Origin: a bacterium
GTDB taxonomy: Bacteria > Desulfobacterota > Desulfocorpusculales > Desulfocorpusculum
NCBI GenBank assembly: GCA_037481695.1
Contig: JBBFLE010000001.1
Coordinates: 1-64,000 of the forward strand
Reading direction: 5' to 3'
DNA length: 64,000 nt
In this document: one piece after another, positions 37,022-45,009 of the stretch
Position numbering within the stretch: the first letter of the stretch is position 1
Layout: each line of letters starts with the position of its first letter
Notes under the pieces: generated by a model
What the model was told of the DNA's origin: nothing
The model's database searches: none
The model's input: the letters and a program-made list of their open reading frames with translations, nothing else
Translations under genes and position numbers: made by a program

Positions 37022-38845
37022 TCAACAAGCTGTGGGTGGTCGATCAACTCCTGGCTTCTCAATGGCAGGCAGTATGATCCTAAAGATGCTTCCCTTGCCC
37101 ACGGTGCTTTCCACTTCCACCCTTCCACCATGGCTTTGTGCCACATGTTTCACAATGGATAGGCCCAGACCTGTTCCGCCCAAGCCCCTGGATCTGTTCT
37201 TGTCTACACGGTAAAACCTCTCGAAGATGCGAGGAAGATGCTCTTGGGGAATCCCCACACCCGTGTCCTCCACTGTGATGCATGCCTCTTTTCCCTCCAA
37301 ACCGACCCTCAGTGACACTCTACCTCCTGCTTCGGTATAATTCACGGCATTTTCCAGGAGGTTTACCAAAGCCTGTTCCAGCTGGCGTTGATTTCCCTGT
37401 ACCAAAACCTCGGTTTGGGGCAGTTGCTTTAACAGTTGCAAGCCCTTGGCGTGAGCCAGCTCTGTGACGGCTTCGAGGGCAGTCTCGGCCAAATCTCCCA
37501 ACCTGACAAGCTCCCTTTTGGGCCCTCCGGTGCCTGATTCCAGCCTGGAGAGCTCCAGCAGATCCCCCAGGATCTTCTCAAGGCGAAGCACATGGCGTTG
37601 TATGATCTCAAGAAAACGCCTGGCCTGGGGTGGATCCTCCAGGGCTCCCTCTACAAGAGTCTCCACCGATGCCCTCACCGCTGCCAATGGGGTTTTGAGC
37701 TCATGGGAGGCGCTTGCCACCAGATCTCTTCTTATCTGCTCTATTCGTCTTTGTTCCGTCACATCGTGGAATACCGCCACAGCCCCTTTCCCCCCAACAG
37801 GAGCTACTTGCACCTCCAGGTTCCTTGTGGGAGTTCCAGATGTTCTGATTTCCAGGGATTGACTCTGTCCTTGGGAAATGCAGCTTTCCAAAGCTTCCTG
37901 TAGATCAGCCTGTCTGAAGACCTCTGCCGCAGTCTTTCCTATGGGATCCACACGAGGCTCCATCAACTTGGACAAAGCTTTGTTGACAAGAAGAATCCTG
38001 CCTCCAGCATCGGTTAGCAAAACCCCTTCCACCATTCCCTGGATAAGAGTTTCCATGCTGTCGCGAGCCTCTTTGAGCTCCCTTATCTTTGCTGCCACAT
38101 GAAACCCCAATGTCTCAAGGGCCCTGTCAATGCTGCTCACTTCCGAGGCCCCGTAACCTAACCCCTCAGGTTTCTCCAGGCCCTCTTTGGCCATCTGCCT
38201 GATTTTCTTGGCAAGATTCCCCAGCTCTTTCCCGCTTGCCTTGGCCACCAAGTGGGCAGCCAGTAAACTCAAAGCCAGTCCCAGGATTGCACCTGCCAGA
38301 ATCATCATCCGAGGTTTTTGAGACGCTGAATACACCTCTTCCAAAGGCATTGCCACGCGCACAACCATCTGAGGATCTTCAGGTGACCCAATCAAGGAGG
38401 CCACATAGAGAAGATCCACTCCCAGGGTGTTGCTGTACCTTATTGAACTACCCGATCCACTCCTCAGGGCCTCTCTCACCTCCATGCGGTCTCCATGATT
38501 CTCCAGCAATGGAATCTGCTCTATGGGCACCTGGGAGTCCCCTACCACCTTTCCATCAGGAAGCACTAGAGTCACTCTCAGCTGAAAACCAGATCCCAAC
38601 CAGTCTGCCAATGGATCCATGGAGTGCAAAGAGGACCATTGGGGGTGATTTGACTTCAAGAGCTCCTTCATAACAGATGACTGCCTTCCCAGGTACCTGG
38701 AGGCCTCTCTCACCATTTCTTCCTGGATTTCACCAAGCCAGTACAAGCCCCCTGCGGCAAAAATAAGAACTAAGCCCCCGCAAACCAGAAATACTCTTTT
38801 TTTCAAAGAGAATCGTTGAAGCACTCGATCCCCCATCTTATCCAT
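37022..38845 (-). CDS. phoR: PhoR-type sensor histidine kinase
   Basis: Membrane sensor kinase partner of PhoB. Two membrane spans (about 15-35 and 180-202 of the 607-residue form) flank a periplasmic domain of about 140 residues, larger than in E. coli PhoR. A HAMP-like linker, a PAS domain (about 260-340), a HisKA domain with the phospho-acceptor in SASHELKTPLAAVRAS, and an HATPase domain follow (NLLENAVNY, DTGVGIP, GGTGLGLSIVKHV). I chose the ATG at 38845; a TTG at 38890 is also open. It follows phoB on the same strand after a 153-bp gap. Confidence 0.9.
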   Translation of the reverse strand: MDKMGDRVLQRFSLKKRVFLVCGGLVLIFAAGGLYWLGEIQEEMVREASRYLGRQSSVMKELLKSNHPQWSSLHSMDPLADWLGSGFQLRVTLVLPDGKVVGDSQVPIEQIPLLENHGDRMEVREALRSGSGSSIRYSNTLGVDLLYVASLIGSPEDPQMVVRVAMPLEEVYSASQKPRMMILAGAILGLALSLLAAHLVAKASGKELGNLAKKIRQMAKEGLEKPEGLGYGASEVSSIDRALETLGFHVAAKIRELKEARDSMETLIQGMVEGVLLTDAGGRILLVNKALSKLMEPRVDPIGKTAAEVFRQADLQEALESCISQGQSQSLEIRTSGTPTRNLEVQVAPVGGKGAVAVFHDVTEQRRIEQIRRDLVASASHELKTPLAAVRASVETLVEGALEDPPQARRFLEIIQRHVLRLEKILGDLLELSRLESGTGGPKRELVRLGDLAETALEAVTELAHAKGLQLLKQLPQTEVLVQGNQRQLEQALVNLLENAVNYTEAGGRVSLRVGLEGKEACITVEDTGVGIPQEHLPRIFERFYRVDKNRSRGLGGTGLGLSIVKHVAQSHGGRVEVESTVGKGSIFRIILPAIEKPGVDRPPTAC

Positions 38846-38998
38846 GTACCTGGCTTCACCATTCAAGTGTCTTGCACAAGCCCTGAGCAAATACGGGCCT
38901 CAGGTCCTTGTGTAAAGATCCCTGAACCAAGGGGAAGCTTGTTCCATCTGATTCTTTATTGCTCCAAACAAGCGGTTACATCAAAGCAACCAGAGACT

Positions 38999-39682
38999 TC
39001 AAATCCTGAAGCGATAGCCGACCCCCCGCAAGGTCTCAATACAACCCTTGGCTGGTCCCAGCTTCTGTCTAAGCCTTCTTATGTGGGTGTCAACTGTCCT
39101 GGCGTAACCTTCGTATGAATAGCCCCACACCCGGTCCAACAAGACATCCCTGCTTTGTATTTTCCCTGCATGGGCGGCCAGATGGTGTAGGAGTTTGAAC
39201 TCCGTTACGGTGAGAGCTATTTCCTTGCCTTGCACCTCTACCCTGTAGCCCTCAGGATCAATGAGCATGCCTGGGAAACGAAGTATCTCCAGGCCCCTGG
39301 TTGCCTCCTCTTTGCGCCTCAAGATGGCACGCACCCGTAGCACAAGTTCTTTAGGGCTGAAAGGCTTTGGCAGGTAATCGTCAGCCCCCAGCTCAAAGCC
39401 AACGATTCGGTCCACCTCTTCTGCCAAGGCAGTGAGCATTATGATTGGAATATTCCTGGTGTTCTCATTTTGCCTTATTCTACGGCATAGCTCTTTGCCG
39501 TCCATTTTGGGAAGCATTATATCCAGAACCACCAGATCCGGCTTCTCCCTAAAAACCAAACCCATGGCCACTTCCCCGTCCCTGGCCTTCAACACACGAA
39601 AACCTGCCCGCTCCATGTTATAGGCCACAAGTTCCAAGATGTCTTCTTCATCCTCTACAACCAAAACCGTTTGTTGCCTCAC
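38999..39682 (-). CDS. phoB: PhoB-type response regulator
   Basis: OmpR/PhoB-family activator, 227 residues from a GTG start. The GTG has a strong GGAGG 7 nt upstream and gives the normal PhoB length; a longer frame adds 25 non-conserved residues. The receiver domain has Glu10/Asp11 and phospho-acceptor Asp54 (VVLDIMLPKMDG). The winged-helix effector has RDVLLDRVWGYSYEGYARTVDTHIRRLRQK-type elements. It is the likely protein that binds the Pho box upstream of pstS. Confidence 0.92.
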   Translation of the reverse strand: MRQQTVLVVEDEEDILELVAYNMERAGFRVLKARDGEVAMGLVFREKPDLVVLDIMLPKMDGKELCRRIRQNENTRNIPIIMLTALAEEVDRIVGFELGADDYLPKPFSPKELVLRVRAILRRKEEATRGLEILRFPGMLIDPEGYRVEVQGKEIALTVTEFKLLHHLAAHAGKIQSRDVLLDRVWGYSYEGYARTVDTHIRRLRQKLGPAKGCIETLRGVGYRFRI

Positions 39683-40152
39683 CCCAATGCCTCCATCCAA
39701 ACATGACCTCAACTGGCTTTCTTTGGTAAAGGATAACCCATCACTCAACTGCGTCACTCAAACGATATCAAAGAGTACAACTAGCTATCCCCAAAGCCAC
39801 GGCCATCTATCCCTTGCCCATGGAAGTATCCCTAAAGCACGCTGCCCCGGGCAAGATACGGCTAGAGTTATTTGTCATTCTACACCATGGCCGTGACACC
39901 AACATATCGGAAATGAGACAAAAAGGTTACAAAGCCTTGAGGCATTTATGCCCGAGATTTGTCCATGCCCCCCAAGAAAGTCGTGCATGAACCTCCTGCG
40001 GAGATTTTTCCATTGTCTGGTCAGGGCTCCCTTGCTCTGGAAGCCACAGGAGAAAACTCAGGGGCTTGTCGCAAATAAAACAGGTCTTTTCTAGCAACGG
40101 GAAGAGAAAGGCTGTGCTACAATGAAATTCATTATAAAGGGAGGTCCTTGAA
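39683..40152. other. Divergent intergenic region between phoB and ridA
   Basis: 470 bp. A -10-like TACAAT at 40118-40123, with no good -35, may serve ridA. I found no second Pho box for phoB in it and no gene. Confidence 0.45.
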
Positions 40153-40545
40153 ATGGAAAAGAAGGTTGTCAAAAGCTCAGGGGCTCCATCACCCATAGGG
40201 CCTTATGAACAGGCAATAGTGGCCGGATCACTTCTTTTTACCTCGGGGCAGATTGGGATAGATCCCCACACAGGGGCCCTCGTGCAAGGAGGGGTGGAGG
40301 CACAGGCAGAGCGGGTTTTCAAGTCCCTTCTGGCCATACTAGAGGCAGCCGGCTCTTCTCCTCAAGATGTATTGAAGGTGAATCTTTATCTGACTGATCT
40401 CAAAGATTTCTCATCGGTAAACAAGATTTATGAACGCTTTTTCGGATCCAATCCCCCGGCTCGCACCACTGTGCAGGTCTCTGGACTCCCTATGGGGGCG
40501 GCTTTGGAAGCCGATCTCATAGCCAGGGTAGGGGCAGGGGTGTAA
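40153..40545 (+). CDS. ridA: RidA-family 2-iminobutanoate/2-iminopropanoate deaminase
   Basis: 130-residue trimeric enzyme family that hydrolyses reactive enamine/imine intermediates produced by PLP enzymes such as threonine dehydratase. The catalytic arginine is Arg104 in PPARTTVQVSGLPMGA, and the N-terminal SPIGPYEQAIVAG and LLFTSGQIGIDP segments are typical. GGGAGG precedes the ATG. The next gene begins 8 bp downstream. Confidence 0.95.
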   Translation: MEKKVVKSSGAPSPIGPYEQAIVAGSLLFTSGQIGIDPHTGALVQGGVEAQAERVFKSLLAILEAAGSSPQDVLKVNLYLTDLKDFSSVNKIYERFFGSNPPARTTVQVSGLPMGAALEADLIARVGAGV

Positions 40546-40553
40546 GAGGTGAC

Positions 40554-41093
40554 GTGGTGGCTGAGATCATCCATTTCCCCAGGAGAATCCCAGAGGCCAG
40601 CACAGAACGGATGCTCGTCCAATGGGCCACGGAAATTGGTTACAAAATATCTCCCAAGGCCACGGTGGCATCCCTCCCGGACAAGCTGCTTCTCTCTCTA
40701 GCCGAGTCAGACCCCAGGGGCTCAAGCCTGTTGGAGGCCATGGTATGCATGGTGGTCCTGGGTAAGAGGCAGCCCCTAACAGTTCTGCCTCCCCAGACAC
40801 GTATGAGACTCCTGGAGCTTTCTCTTTTCTTGATGGATGTGGTTCGTTTTGAGTGCATGGCCCGCCTGGATTGGATCGAGCCTCAAAGGGTCAGAGAATT
40901 GCCTTTAGTGGAGATTCTCTCGAAGGAGCCCTCTGAGCTTAAGCAACTGACAGGCCCTCACAGGCTTCGGCAGGATCATCCTCACTTCCACAAGTTCGAA
41001 GCACTACCCTCCATGGAAAAAGAGACCTTTGTGAGAAGAATGATTCCTCAGGCTCTGGAGCTTTTCAGGCGCAAGCTGAAGCAGATCCCTTAA
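40554..41093 (+). CDS. Hypothetical protein, unknown family
   Basis: 179 residues, starting at one of two adjacent GTG codons 8 bp after ridA with an AGAGG upstream. I do not recognise it. It has no signal peptide and no membrane span; composition is Leu/Glu/Arg-rich and mostly helical. There is a hydrophobic helix around residues 60-75 and another around 85-100, and a His-rich patch (RQDHPHFHKFEAL) near 142-154. Coding is supported by the tight spacing to ridA and the normal composition. Confidence 0.7.
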   Translation: MVAEIIHFPRRIPEASTERMLVQWATEIGYKISPKATVASLPDKLLLSLAESDPRGSSLLEAMVCMVVLGKRQPLTVLPPQTRMRLLELSLFLMDVVRFECMARLDWIEPQRVRELPLVEILSKEPSELKQLTGPHRLRQDHPHFHKFEALPSMEKETFVRRMIPQALELFRRKLKQIP

Positions 41094-41122
41094 GAATTAA
41101 AGGCCTCAAAGGGCCAGACACC

Positions 41123-41151
41123 TTGACAGGCAGCAGGGAAGTAATTAGAAA
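41123..41151 (+). promoter_or_regulatory. Sigma70-type promoter before the FmdB-type microprotein
   Basis: Perfect TTGACA, a 17-nt spacer and TAGAAA, ending about 58 nt before the ATG at 41210. Confidence 0.5.
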
Positions 41152-41209
41152 TTTTTTGTATAAAACCCCCTGGAAGGGCCTGAGACTTGAAAAGGGGAGG
41201 ATCTGAAAG

Positions 41210-41374
41210 ATGCCTGTTTACGAGTACCGCTGCAAGAAGTGCAAAAAAGAGTTCACGGTGACCATGTCCATCTCAGAGAAAGAGAACAAGAAGGTGACCT
41301 GTCCATCCTGCAAGAAGGGGAGTGTAGAACAGCTCATAACCCCTTTCATGACCAAGACCTCCCGAAAAAGCTGA
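41210..41374 (+). CDS. FmdB-type zinc-ribbon microprotein
   Basis: 54-residue protein beginning MPVYEYRCKKCKKEF, the signature of the FmdB/CxxC_CxxC_SSSS regulatory zinc-ribbon family. Two CxxC pairs (CKKC and CPSC, residues 8-11 and 31-34) would bind zinc. A GGAGG lies about 9 nt before the ATG. Function in this family is largely unknown; a regulatory role is the usual label. It sits between the ridA pair and the TPR lipoprotein gene, behind its own promoter. Confidence 0.88.
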   Translation: MPVYEYRCKKCKKEFTVTMSISEKENKKVTCPSCKKGSVEQLITPFMTKTSRKS

Positions 41375-41633
41375 CCCTTCCGAAGACGCCATCCCAGAGA
41401 AGCCGGGGCGTCAAGGCGCGTTGTTAGCGTTGGCGCCCTGTGCTATATTCCTCATGTGGGCTGATGCTTTCTTGAGCTGGGGGATACCGGAGAAGCTCTC
41501 CCAGGTTGAGGTCTGTTTTGTCTCCTGGCTGAAAAGATCTTTTTGTGTTTGAGGACTCCCTCCGGAATTACACCAGGGGTCTTGGAGAATTCAGCAGGTT
41601 CTTTCCTTAGGCTTGTGCAAACATGGAGAAGGG

Positions 41634-43367
41634 ATGACTTTGGTAACGAGATTGATCCCAATGCTATTGGGCATGCTGCTTGTATGGAGTGGCTGCACTT
41701 CCTCTTTCAGGGGGGGACAGGCAGCCAGCGTGCTTTCTCTGGATCCAGACCTGCAGCTCAGTTCCAGGGCCGCATACCACACGCTCATGAGCTTCTTGAT
41801 GTCCAGAGATGGCAAGAAAGGCGATGCCTTGGAGCATTTGCGAAAGGCCATAGAGGCGGATCCTGATTCTGCTTACCTGAGGTTTCTGTTGGCACACCAA
41901 CTGGCCCAGAATGGTTCTGTGGAAGAGGCCCTCAGTGAGGCTCATAAGGCTGTGTCTTTGGCCCCCGAAGATGTGAGGGGCCTTATGCTCTTATCCGAGC
42001 TGCAGTTGAGCAGGGCCATGACCGAGGAAGCCATGGGCAACTACAGGCGAATTCTGCAGATCGACCCTGGGAATCTGGAAGCGGCCATCAGATTGGTGAA
42101 CCTTCTGCGGGAAAAGAAGCTCTACGGTGAAGCCGTGGAAGTACTGGAAAAAACAGCCACTGCTAGACCTAAAGACCCCTTGGGGGCTTATTATATGGCC
42201 AAGCTGCAAGAGGAGATGAGGGACGTGGAAGCAGCGGCTCATTGGTTCAGGAAAGCTTTGGCCATAAACCCAGGTTTTACAACCGCTTACCTGGAACTAG
42301 CTGCTCTTTATGAAGCGGCCAAGCGCTGGGAAGAGGCCTGCGCAGTATACAAAGAATTGCTGGATCTGGAGCCAGGAAATCAGAGGGCCATGGCCAGGCT
42401 TGGCCAGCTCTTGATCATGCAGGATAGGTTCCAGGAAGCCACCGGGCTTTTCGAAAGACTCAAGCAGATGCATCCGGCAAGCGGAGAGATCCGCCTGAAG
42501 GTGGGTCTGCTCTATCTGGAACTCAAACGTTACGAGGAGGCTGTCAAGGAATTCCAGGAGAACCTAGCCCAGGGGATAAAGGTAGAGCATAGCCGCTTTT
42601 ACCTGGGGGTGGCCTTGGAGGAGGCAGGCCAGACATCGAGGGCAATGGAAGAGTTCAGACGCATACCCCACACATCTGAGCTTTATGCTGAGGCCGTGGT
42701 ACACATGGCAGGCATATTGGAGAAGAAGGGTAATATGGAGGAAGCCATAGAGGAAGTCCAGAAGGCCAGGCAGGCCGCCCCTGCAGAGGAACTCCTGGTA
42801 AGGTACCTGGCCAGGCTCTACACCAAGGCCAGGCGGTTTCAGGAGGCCGTGGAGTTGGTGAAAAAGGCCCTTGAGGAAGATCCCAACAATGCCAGGCTTC
42901 ACTTTGCCCTGGGAGTGGCATACGACAAGGCAGGTGACAGTGCCTCCACTATCCGGCAAATGGAAGAGGTGATTAGAATCGAACCCGACAATGCCGATGC
43001 CCTCAATTACCTGGGTTATACTCTGGCGGTGCAGGGGATTCGCCTGGAAGAAGCAGAGCAGTACATAAGAAGGGCTCTGCAAAAAAGGCCCAATGACGGT
43101 TACATCATAGACAGTCTCGGCTGGGTGTTCTTCCAGCAGGGCAAGCTGGAACAAGCCATCAAGGAATTGGAGCGGGCCGTGGAGTTAGTCCCCGCAGATC
43201 CCATTATCCTGGAACACCTGGGTGACGCTTTGCTTAAGAAGGGAGAGTTTCACAGGACCATAGAGCTTTACAAGAGATCCCTGCAGCTGGATTCAGAAGA
43301 GCGCACAGAGGCCCAGAAGGAAATGCTCAAGAGAAAATTGCAGGAACTGCTGGAGAGACAGAAATGA
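41634..43367 (+). CDS. TPR-repeat outer-envelope lipoprotein
   Basis: 577 residues. The ATG at 41634 opens a lipoprotein signal peptide (hydrophobic stretch, then WSGC); an upstream TTG adds seven residues and is less likely. The rest is a continuous array of about 14 tetratricopeptide repeats, with recurring W/Y-x-x-G/A-x-x-Y-x-x-A patterns and the P-x-N-A-x-x-L-N-Y-L-G-Y-T motif near residue 465. Such proteins are protein-protein scaffolds in the cell envelope; no partner can be named. It overlaps the next lipoprotein gene by 4 bp. Confidence 0.9.
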   Translation: MTLVTRLIPMLLGMLLVWSGCTSSFRGGQAASVLSLDPDLQLSSRAAYHTLMSFLMSRDGKKGDALEHLRKAIEADPDSAYLRFLLAHQLAQNGSVEEALSEAHKAVSLAPEDVRGLMLLSELQLSRAMTEEAMGNYRRILQIDPGNLEAAIRLVNLLREKKLYGEAVEVLEKTATARPKDPLGAYYMAKLQEEMRDVEAAAHWFRKALAINPGFTTAYLELAALYEAAKRWEEACAVYKELLDLEPGNQRAMARLGQLLIMQDRFQEATGLFERLKQMHPASGEIRLKVGLLYLELKRYEEAVKEFQENLAQGIKVEHSRFYLGVALEEAGQTSRAMEEFRRIPHTSELYAEAVVHMAGILEKKGNMEEAIEEVQKARQAAPAEELLVRYLARLYTKARRFQEAVELVKKALEEDPNNARLHFALGVAYDKAGDSASTIRQMEEVIRIEPDNADALNYLGYTLAVQGIRLEEAEQYIRRALQKRPNDGYIIDSLGWVFFQQGKLEQAIKELERAVELVPADPIILEHLGDALLKKGEFHRTIELYKRSLQLDSEERTEAQKEMLKRKLQELLERQK

Positions 43368-44173
43368 ACCCGGGGGTCTTTTCTTTGCTCAACACAGGCT
43401 TGAGGTGGCTAATGCTGGCGCTACTGGTCCTGGCAGCCCCGGCATGCGCTCCCAAGGCTTTGGTGCGGCCGGGTTCTGTGCCCTCTGCACAGGAGTTGCT
43501 TGAGAGGCTACAGGCCCAGGACTCCGGGATAAGGACCCTCCAAGCCACGGGGAGTCTCAAGTGGACGCGAGAGGGAGAAAGACAGTCCGTGGATCAAGCG
43601 CTAATACTCAGCAGGCCGGGAAGCCTTCGCTTGGAAGCCCTGTCTCCCATGGGCCCTTCGGTCTTGAGCATGTCCATAAGCAGGGGAGTTGCCCAAGTAT
43701 ACGTGCCAGGGGAAAAAAGAGCTCTCTCAGGAGCTGCCTCAGATAAGATCATGGAAAGGCTTTTCGCCCTGCCCATGAAGGTGGATGAAGTATTGGCAGT
43801 ACTGTGCGGCAGACCTCCTCTTTGTGCAAGGGTCTCTTCGGTTGAGGCCAGGGCCGAGGCCGGAGTGTGGATTCTGGAGCTGGACTGCCAGGATTCAGGC
43901 CTTCATCAACAGCTTCGTTTGGACCCAGCTCATGGGGACCCCATGGGAATGGTTGTCCTTTCTCCTTCAGGGCAGTTGCTTGTGAGCATCTCCTGGTCGG
44001 GTTTCAGAAAAGTAGATGACTTGAGACTTCCAACTGAAATAAGGGTCGAACTGCCTGCCAAGGCCAGCCGCGTAGAGTTAAGGCTCAGGGAACTGGACCC
44101 GAATCTGCCCATCCCGGAAGAAAGGTTTCGTCTGGAAATACCCAAAGAGATCCAGGTGGAACCCCTCTCCTGA
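43364..44173 (+). CDS. LolB/DUF4292-like lipoprotein
   Basis: 269 residues, translationally coupled to the TPR lipoprotein (ATGA). The signal peptide ends in a lipobox (APAC). The body has the pattern of the LolA/LolB-like fold: an early helix then GIRTLQATGSLKWTREGERQSVDQALILSRPGSLRLEAL..., with alternating beta strands to the C-terminus. Similar pairs of a TPR lipoprotein and a DUF4292 or LolB-like protein occur in Desulfobacterota. A role in outer-membrane lipoprotein handling is only suggested by the fold. Confidence 0.75.
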   Translation: MNPGVFSLLNTGLRWLMLALLVLAAPACAPKALVRPGSVPSAQELLERLQAQDSGIRTLQATGSLKWTREGERQSVDQALILSRPGSLRLEALSPMGPSVLSMSISRGVAQVYVPGEKRALSGAASDKIMERLFALPMKVDEVLAVLCGRPPLCARVSSVEARAEAGVWILELDCQDSGLHQQLRLDPAHGDPMGMVVLSPSGQLLVSISWSGFRKVDDLRLPTEIRVELPAKASRVELRLRELDPNLPIPEERFRLEIPKEIQVEPLS

Positions 44174-44480
44174 ATCAGCCTCTTTCATCCCCCAAGAACT
44201 CGGCAAGAGGATTCTGTCTAAGCCCATCACTGCCCAAGACCTATGAAGTTTAAGGGCTACACCCTCTAAAGCCCAAGGTACATTGAGCTACTCTTACGTG
44301 TGAGACAGAGGTGGGCCCCCAAGTGGAACAGCAAAGGGGGTTTAAGCCTGTAGCAGTTAATATCAGGATATCATGAGTGCTGCGAGCTCACCCTCAGCCC
44401 ACAAAAGATCAGATCCTCAAGCTTGCCTCAGGGAGGTAATCCAGAACAGCCCTAGAGCTTCTTTGCCAGGAACTTGAGCA
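44174..44480. other. Intergenic region upstream of the iron operon
   Basis: 307 bp without a supportable gene or recognisable RNA. The promoter and operator of the iron operon follow immediately. Confidence 0.5.
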
Positions 44481-44509
44481 TTGACAGGGCGTATGGGATG
44501 TCATAAAGT
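44481..44509 (+). promoter_or_regulatory. Sigma70-type promoter of the dtxR-feoB operon
   Basis: Perfect -35 TTGACA, a 17-nt spacer and -10 TAAAGT. The -10 overlaps the palindrome at 44505-44526. The expected transcript start is near 44516. Confidence 0.7.
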
Positions 44510-44526
44510 TAGTCATGTTTAACTTT
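44505..44526 (+). promoter_or_regulatory. Palindromic operator over the iron-operon promoter
   Basis: AAAGTTA (44505-44511) and TAACTTT (44520-44526) are perfect 7-nt arms around 8 nt. The 22-bp site covers the -10 and transcript start. Its TTA/TAA arms and length resemble DtxR/MntR-type operators, and both downstream DtxR-type proteins are candidates to bind it with Fe(II) or Mn(II). Confidence 0.65.
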
Positions 44527-44546
44527 CTTTGATGAGTCAAACTACC

Positions 44547-44987
44547 ATGGCACGGCCGAGACTTACTCCAAGCATGGAAGATTACCTGGAGGCCCTCCTC
44601 AGATTGGAGCAGGAAAGAGGAGTGGTCAGAGTCAAGGAATTGGCTGATTCCCTGGGGCTGACCAATGCCAGCATCTCCACAGCCGTACCCAAACTGGGTA
44701 AGCTCGGCCTTGTTACCTACGAACGCTACGGTCCCATCCGGCTCACTGCTTTGGGCCGCCTCATGGCCAAAAAGGTCATTCGACGTGAAGAGGTGCTGGT
44801 TGCTTTCTTTTTTGAAGTCTTGGGAATTCCGGAACAGAAGGCACGTCAGGAAGCATGTCGGATGGAGCATTCCTTGAGTCCCAAAGCCCTTCAGGCATTG
44901 GAGGCCTTCTTGGACTACCTTAAGAAGAAATCCGAATTGTTGGACGGATGGCGGGAAATTTATAAGTCCGGGAAAAGCACCGATTGA
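44547..44987 (+). CDS. DtxR/MntR-family metal-dependent repressor (short form)
   Basis: 147 residues from the ATG of MARPRLTPSMEDYLEALL; an ATG five codons upstream has no ribosome site and lies against the operator. The N-terminal winged helix (about 8-70) includes the MEDYLEALLRL element with the first metal-site residues. The dimerisation domain has EACRMEHSLS (Cys, Glu, His). The usual His in the KRH-x-x-x-x-x-F helix is replaced by Glu (RREEVLVAFF), which may alter metal preference. There is no C-terminal SH3/FeoA domain. It is the first gene of the feo operon. Confidence 0.9.
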   Translation: MARPRLTPSMEDYLEALLRLEQERGVVRVKELADSLGLTNASISTAVPKLGKLGLVTYERYGPIRLTALGRLMAKKVIRREEVLVAFFFEVLGIPEQKARQEACRMEHSLSPKALQALEAFLDYLKKKSELLDGWREIYKSGKSTD

Positions 44988-45009
44988 CCCAAGTCATAGG
45001 AGGATTTAT

